Positions 61,088-64,000 of a DNA stretch of 64,000 bases are shown piece after piece (the stretch's first letter is position 1; each line of letters starts with the position of its first letter). The notes under the pieces were generated by a model. It was not told the origin of the DNA. It searched no databases and worked only from the letters and a program-made list of their open reading frames with translations. A program made the position numbers and the translations under genes. This DNA is from Alicyclobacillus kakegawensis NBRC 103104 (GTDB taxonomy: Bacteria > Bacillota > Bacilli > Alicyclobacillales > Alicyclobacillaceae): the NCBI RefSeq assembly GCF_001552655.1, contig NZ_BCRP01000006.1, positions 62,001 through 126,000 on the forward strand, given 5' to 3'.

Positions 61088-62967
61088 CACTTGTTCCTCC
61101 TTCGGAACAGACTGCGACGGGCGGCCTTGCGCGTGAAGGGGCTCCACGCCCGCGTTATCGGCTCCTGCCGCTGCTGCGTCTGTGTGCGCAGGTAGGACGG
61201 CCGCTGGTTCATTTTGTAGACTGGTCCCCGCACCCACACGTCGTGCGTGCTGGGAGTCACCGGCGTGAGGGGCGAAAGCAGCGGCACCCCAAACGACTTC
61301 ATCACCGCCAGGCGCACCATCAACATGCACATCAGCAGCGCAATCGCGTAGAAACCGAAAAACGCCGCACAGACCAGGAACACAAAGCGCAGGATGCGTA
61401 CCGCGTAGGACAGCGCGTAATCCGGTATAGCAAAGGAACAAAGGGCGGTGACCGCCACCACAATCACCAGCAGCGGGCTCACCAATCCGGCCTCGACCGC
61501 CGCCTGCCCGATAATCAGCGCCCCGACGATGCCGATGGTGGGACCGACGGCGTTCGGAATCCGGATGCCAGCCTCGCGAATCAGCTCAATCGCGAACTCC
61601 ATCATGATCACCTCCATGATGACGGCAAACGGAACCCGTTCGCGGCTGGCTGCGATGGCCAGCATGAGGTCGGTCGGGATCATCTCGGAGTGGTAATTGG
61701 TGATGGCGACGTAGCCGGCGGGAAGCAGGAATGCGGCCAACAGAGCGACCCAGCGAATGATGCGGCCAAAGGTGCCAAAGGGAAAGCGCAAGAAAGCGTC
61801 TTCCGGGCTCTGTACCATGGTCCACAGCACCACAGGCACGGCAAGCGCGTACGGGCTCTGCCCAACCAGGATGGCCACATGCCCCTCGCTCAGCATGTGC
61901 GCGATTCGGTCCGGGCGCTCCGTCGCCAAGACCTGCGGGATGAGGCTGCCAGGGTTGTCTTCGATGAATTGTTCCAATATTCCACTGTCGGCCAGATAGT
62001 CGACGTCGATAGCCTGAATCCGTCGCTTGACCTCGTCCACCAGCGATTTGTTGGTCAGACCTTCAATGTACATGACGGCCACGTCGGTTTTCCCCACCCG
62101 ACCAACCGACAAGATTTCCGTCACCAATCGTTCACTGCGCAAAAACGCGCGCACCAGACCCGTGTTGGCGCGAAAGCTTTCCGTGAACGCGTTGTGGGGC
62201 CCGCGCACCACTTGTTCGGTCCTGGGCAGGTTGACCGAGCGGTGCTCCCAGCCCTTGCTTTCGACCACCACCGCCTGTCTGCAGCCGTCGACAAAGACCA
62301 CGGTCGATCCGGCCACCACCCCGCTCACGACGCCCTGCCACGTCTCCACCAGCTCAATCTGGTTGCCGGGCAAGAGTGCTTGCGTAATCGGCTCCATGCG
62401 ACGGGCGGCGTCGTCCTCCGCCACTTCTGAAAGGAACATCAACGGCTGCAAGATGTGGGTGTTGATGACCATCTTGTCGGCCATGCCGTCGATGAACACG
62501 GCCAAAGCCGGCCACCGCCGGCGGCCAACGACAAACTCGCGGACGACCACGTCTTTGTTGGCCGGCAGGTGAAAGAGGGCGGACAGCTCCCGCTTCGCCT
62601 CCGTCAGTTCGGCGGGCAGCCGGTCGTCCTGCTCAGGCGGCTGGTGCGTTGCGTCTTCCTCCCGTTGCGCCTGTTGCACATAGTCTTCTATCGCCACGGG
62701 ACGGACGGGCCGCGGACCGCGCGCGTCTGGCTGTCCTCCGCGCGCAGGAGACCCGGCCTCCGATTCGCCGCCGCTGCCTTGGTCTCGTCCCGCTGCTCGC
62801 TTGCCTGCCGCGTCTGCGCCGCCTGAGTCGGCGGATGGCCCGGTGGTCGAATTCCCTTTGGAAGGGTCGTTCGAGTCCTCCACGACCTCGTCGGTTAACA
62901 CGAACTGCTCAGCCAGGAGCGAATCATCAACCCGAAACAAAGCCTGTATCCATGCTGGGATCTGCAC
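61087..62967 (-). CDS. Spore germination protein, GerAA type, with N-terminal extension (second locus)
   Basis: GTG 62967 has GAGGGG 9 bases upstream and gives 626 residues. TTG 63084, overlapping the stop of the preceding gene (TTGA), would give 665 and cannot be excluded. Residues about 33-118 are Gly/Ser/Asp/Arg-rich and probably disordered; the canonical GerA domain begins near residue 120 (ELTEAKRELSALFHL). Then come VVVREFVVGRRRWPALAVFIDGM, FAVIMEVIMMEFAIELIREAG, five or six helices and KSFGVPLLSPLTP at the end. A long polar N-terminus is known in some A subunits, for example GerIA. Confidence 0.92.
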   Translation of the reverse strand: MQIPAWIQALFRVDDSLLAEQFVLTDEVVEDSNDPSKGNSTTGPSADSGGADAAGKRAAGRDQGSGGESEAGSPARGGQPDARGPRPVRPVAIEDYVQQAQREEDATHQPPEQDDRLPAELTEAKRELSALFHLPANKDVVVREFVVGRRRWPALAVFIDGMADKMVINTHILQPLMFLSEVAEDDAARRMEPITQALLPGNQIELVETWQGVVSGVVAGSTVVFVDGCRQAVVVESKGWEHRSVNLPRTEQVVRGPHNAFTESFRANTGLVRAFLRSERLVTEILSVGRVGKTDVAVMYIEGLTNKSLVDEVKRRIQAIDVDYLADSGILEQFIEDNPGSLIPQVLATERPDRIAHMLSEGHVAILVGQSPYALAVPVVLWTMVQSPEDAFLRFPFGTFGRIIRWVALLAAFLLPAGYVAITNYHSEMIPTDLMLAIAASRERVPFAVIMEVIMMEFAIELIREAGIRIPNAVGPTIGIVGALIIGQAAVEAGLVSPLLVIVVAVTALCSFAIPDYALSYAVRILRFVFLVCAAFFGFYAIALLMCMLMVRLAVMKSFGVPLLSPLTPVTPSTHDVWVRGPVYKMNQRPSYLRTQTQQRQEPITRAWSPFTRKAARRSLFRRRNK

Positions 62968-63080
62968 GCTACCAAGCCCCTCACGCTGGTCGAAAATGAC
63001 AGGTCGCAGGACTAGGTTGCGAAGCGAGGACAAGAAATATGCGGCTTCGCCCGCATAAGAGATGGCCCTGGGTTTTTGTG

Positions 63081-63686
63081 TCAAGACGTGGGCTGCAGCA
63101 AAGTCTTCGGGACAATCGTCACTTCCAGCGTCAACAGACGGGTCTTCGGAGCATAGCGAAGCACTCGCAGCCCATACGGTTGCTGAGGCCGTTGGCTGAA
63201 GTTGAGGTCCAGCGCCCGTTCCTCCCCGTGGACGGAAATCCATGCCGGCCACGGCAGGTGGCGGAGGATGACCATCAGGGCGGACGGAGGCAGAAACACC
63301 TGGCCGAGGTCGGCGCTGTCTATCCGCAACTCCAGGTTCCCGTTGTGAATCGCCGGAGTGAACACCACGTTGAACGGAACCACCCGATCCGCCAGTTTGG
63401 CGCCAAGCTGCACCTGCCACGTGGTTTCGCCGAAGCTCACGCGGGCGTACGAGAGGGTGTCCTTCAAGTCGGGCTGCTCGCTGAGGGCGTAATCCAGGTA
63501 CGCGTTGACAGCGTCCTGTCCGATGCTCAACTGGATGGTGGCCGGTTTTCCGGCCTGTCGGGCGCTCGTCACACTCGGCGTCGATCCGGCCTTGGGCAGC
63601 GTGCCCCACCAGACGGTAACGGCGACCACGACCAGCAAGTCCAGGGCCAGCAAGACGATGAACGCCCGCTTCCAGAACCCATGCAT
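63081..63686 (-). CDS. YpmS-like (DUF2140) membrane-anchored protein
   Basis: GAGGAGG precedes ATG 63686. The 201-residue product has a single N-terminal helix (AFIVLLALDLLVVVAVTVWWG) and an extracytoplasmic domain with IQLSIGQDAVNAYLDYALS and DSADLGQVFLPPSALMVIL, matching YpmS-type DUF2140 proteins. Its function is unknown. It is the first gene of the second germination locus, ending 113 bases before the preferred gerA start or overlapping the alternative one. Confidence 0.85.
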   Translation of the reverse strand: MHGFWKRAFIVLLALDLLVVVAVTVWWGTLPKAGSTPSVTSARQAGKPATIQLSIGQDAVNAYLDYALSEQPDLKDTLSYARVSFGETTWQVQLGAKLADRVVPFNVVFTPAIHNGNLELRIDSADLGQVFLPPSALMVILRHLPWPAWISVHGEERALDLNFSQRPQQPYGLRVLRYAPKTRLLTLEVTIVPKTLLQPTS

Positions 63687-63716
63687 GCCGCCGCCTCCTC
63701 TCTCTGCCCAGTCGCC

Positions 63717-63746
63717 TGGACACGCACCATTTATTCGGGTACTATG
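63717..63746. promoter_or_regulatory. Overlapping divergent promoter elements
   Basis: On the plus strand TGGACA (63717-63722), 17 bases and TACTAT (63740-63745) look like a sigma-A promoter for the DUF2614 gene. On the minus strand the same bases read CATAGTA (63746-63740), a full match to the forespore sigma-G -10 pattern CATnnTA; its -35 (ACATT, 18 bases upstream) is only a partial match. The two promoters would share one -10 region. Confidence 0.45.
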
Positions 63747-63806
63747 AATTTACGGTTGAACGCGAATGTTTCCCCGCATCCAAACCGAAGAAGTGGGTGA
63801 GACTCC

Positions 63807-64000
63807 ATGAACGTCAACAGGTGGCGCAACCTGGCCTTGGTCTTCCTGTTCGCTGGATTTTTCGTGATGTACCTGGGCGTGTACAGCAAACGCCTGCTCC
63901 CCTACTTGACCATCGCAGGCGGGATTGGCGTCCTCGCCGGCATCCTGCTGTATTTTCGGTTTGGACCGGTCAACCCAAGCATTCGCACCATCCAGTGTCC
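63807..64000 (+). CDS. DUF2614 (YgzB-like) membrane protein, 5' part
   Basis: ATG 63807 opens a frame running off the window end. The 64 visible residues contain two membrane helices (LALVFLFAGFFVMYLGVYS and YLTIAGGIGVLAGILLYF) followed by FGPVNPSIRTIQC, where the first Cys of a zinc ribbon is expected. This agrees with YgzB/DUF2614 proteins, which have two helices and a C-terminal CxxC zinc ribbon. The RBS is weak (gggtgag). Function is unknown. Confidence 0.8.
   Translation, partial: MNVNRWRNLALVFLFAGFFVMYLGVYSKRLLPYLTIAGGIGVLAGILLYFRFGPVNPSIRTIQC

Noticed and set aside
62968-63723. Extension of the second gerA gene to an 878-residue protein
   Set aside because: The extra part overlaps the YpmS-like gene in another frame and is not protein-like beyond TTG 63084.

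Overview
The window reads as chromosome of an endospore-forming, moderately GC-rich Bacillota. The best guess is an Alicyclobacillus-like member of the Bacillales; no rRNA or marker gene is present, so this is inference. The evidence is two gerA-type germination loci, a prkA-yhbH-spoVR sporulation block, a CotS/YutH-like spore coat protein, YerD-, YpmS- and YgzB-like genes, sigma-A promoters, and Bacillus-type PhoP and GlnR/TnrA sites. Coding density is high and many genes overlap by 1-4 bases. I saw no insertion sequence, phage gene, CRISPR array, tRNA or rRNA.

Layout. 1-6.9 kb: end of a cation efflux gene, two cell-wall transpeptidases facing each other (L,D-transpeptidase and a MecA-type penicillin-binding protein), DinB-like protein, aldo/keto reductase, ribokinase and the Ogt alkyltransferase. 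6.9-13.4 kb (minus strand): a complete phosphate-starvation block, phoP-phoR-pstB-pstS-pstC-pstA, with three separate PhoP boxes each built of 6-bp elements at an 11-bp period. 13.4-18.7 kb: MarR regulator with a 19-bp palindrome, an MMPL/RND exporter with a 300-residue repeat domain, and an MFS pump. 18.7-22.5 kb: ammonium transporter behind an exact GlnR/TnrA box, an orphan UDG-fold protein and a YerD-like glutamate synthase domain protein. 22.6-28.1 kb: gerA-gerB-gerC operon divergent from a cardiolipin synthase. 28.1-32.7 kb: LacI-type regulator and a sugar ABC importer (binding protein plus two permeases, no ATPase) sharing one palindromic operator. 32.7-37.1 kb: CHY zinc-finger protein, a small membrane protein, then the methionine salvage genes mtnD (minus) and mtnWXB (plus), the latter behind a SAM-I-like leader and terminator. 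37.4-42.1 kb: acyltransferase, VTT-domain protein, ABC-2 exporter and a small membrane protein. 42.2-46.8 kb: prkA-yhbH-spoVR. 47-53 kb: esterase and pdhABCD (pyruvate dehydrogenase complex). 53-59.7 kb: HAD phosphatase, trmL, amidase-domain protein, isocitrate/isopropylmalate dehydrogenase-like enzyme, CotS-like protein, queG and rnhA. 59.8-63.7 kb: a second germination locus with an unusual make-up (YpmS-like gene, gerA, gerB, tiny two-helix protein, no gerC). The window closes inside a YgzB-like (DUF2614) gene.

Themes: nutrient-limitation responses (phosphate, nitrogen, methionine/SAM, sugars), sporulation and germination, and cell envelope. The most distinctive points are the unusual second germination locus, the chain of PhoP boxes, the divergent SAM-I-like leader, and the duplicated LacI-type operator. 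No wholly unknown multi-gene system is evident; the second germination locus is the nearest to one.
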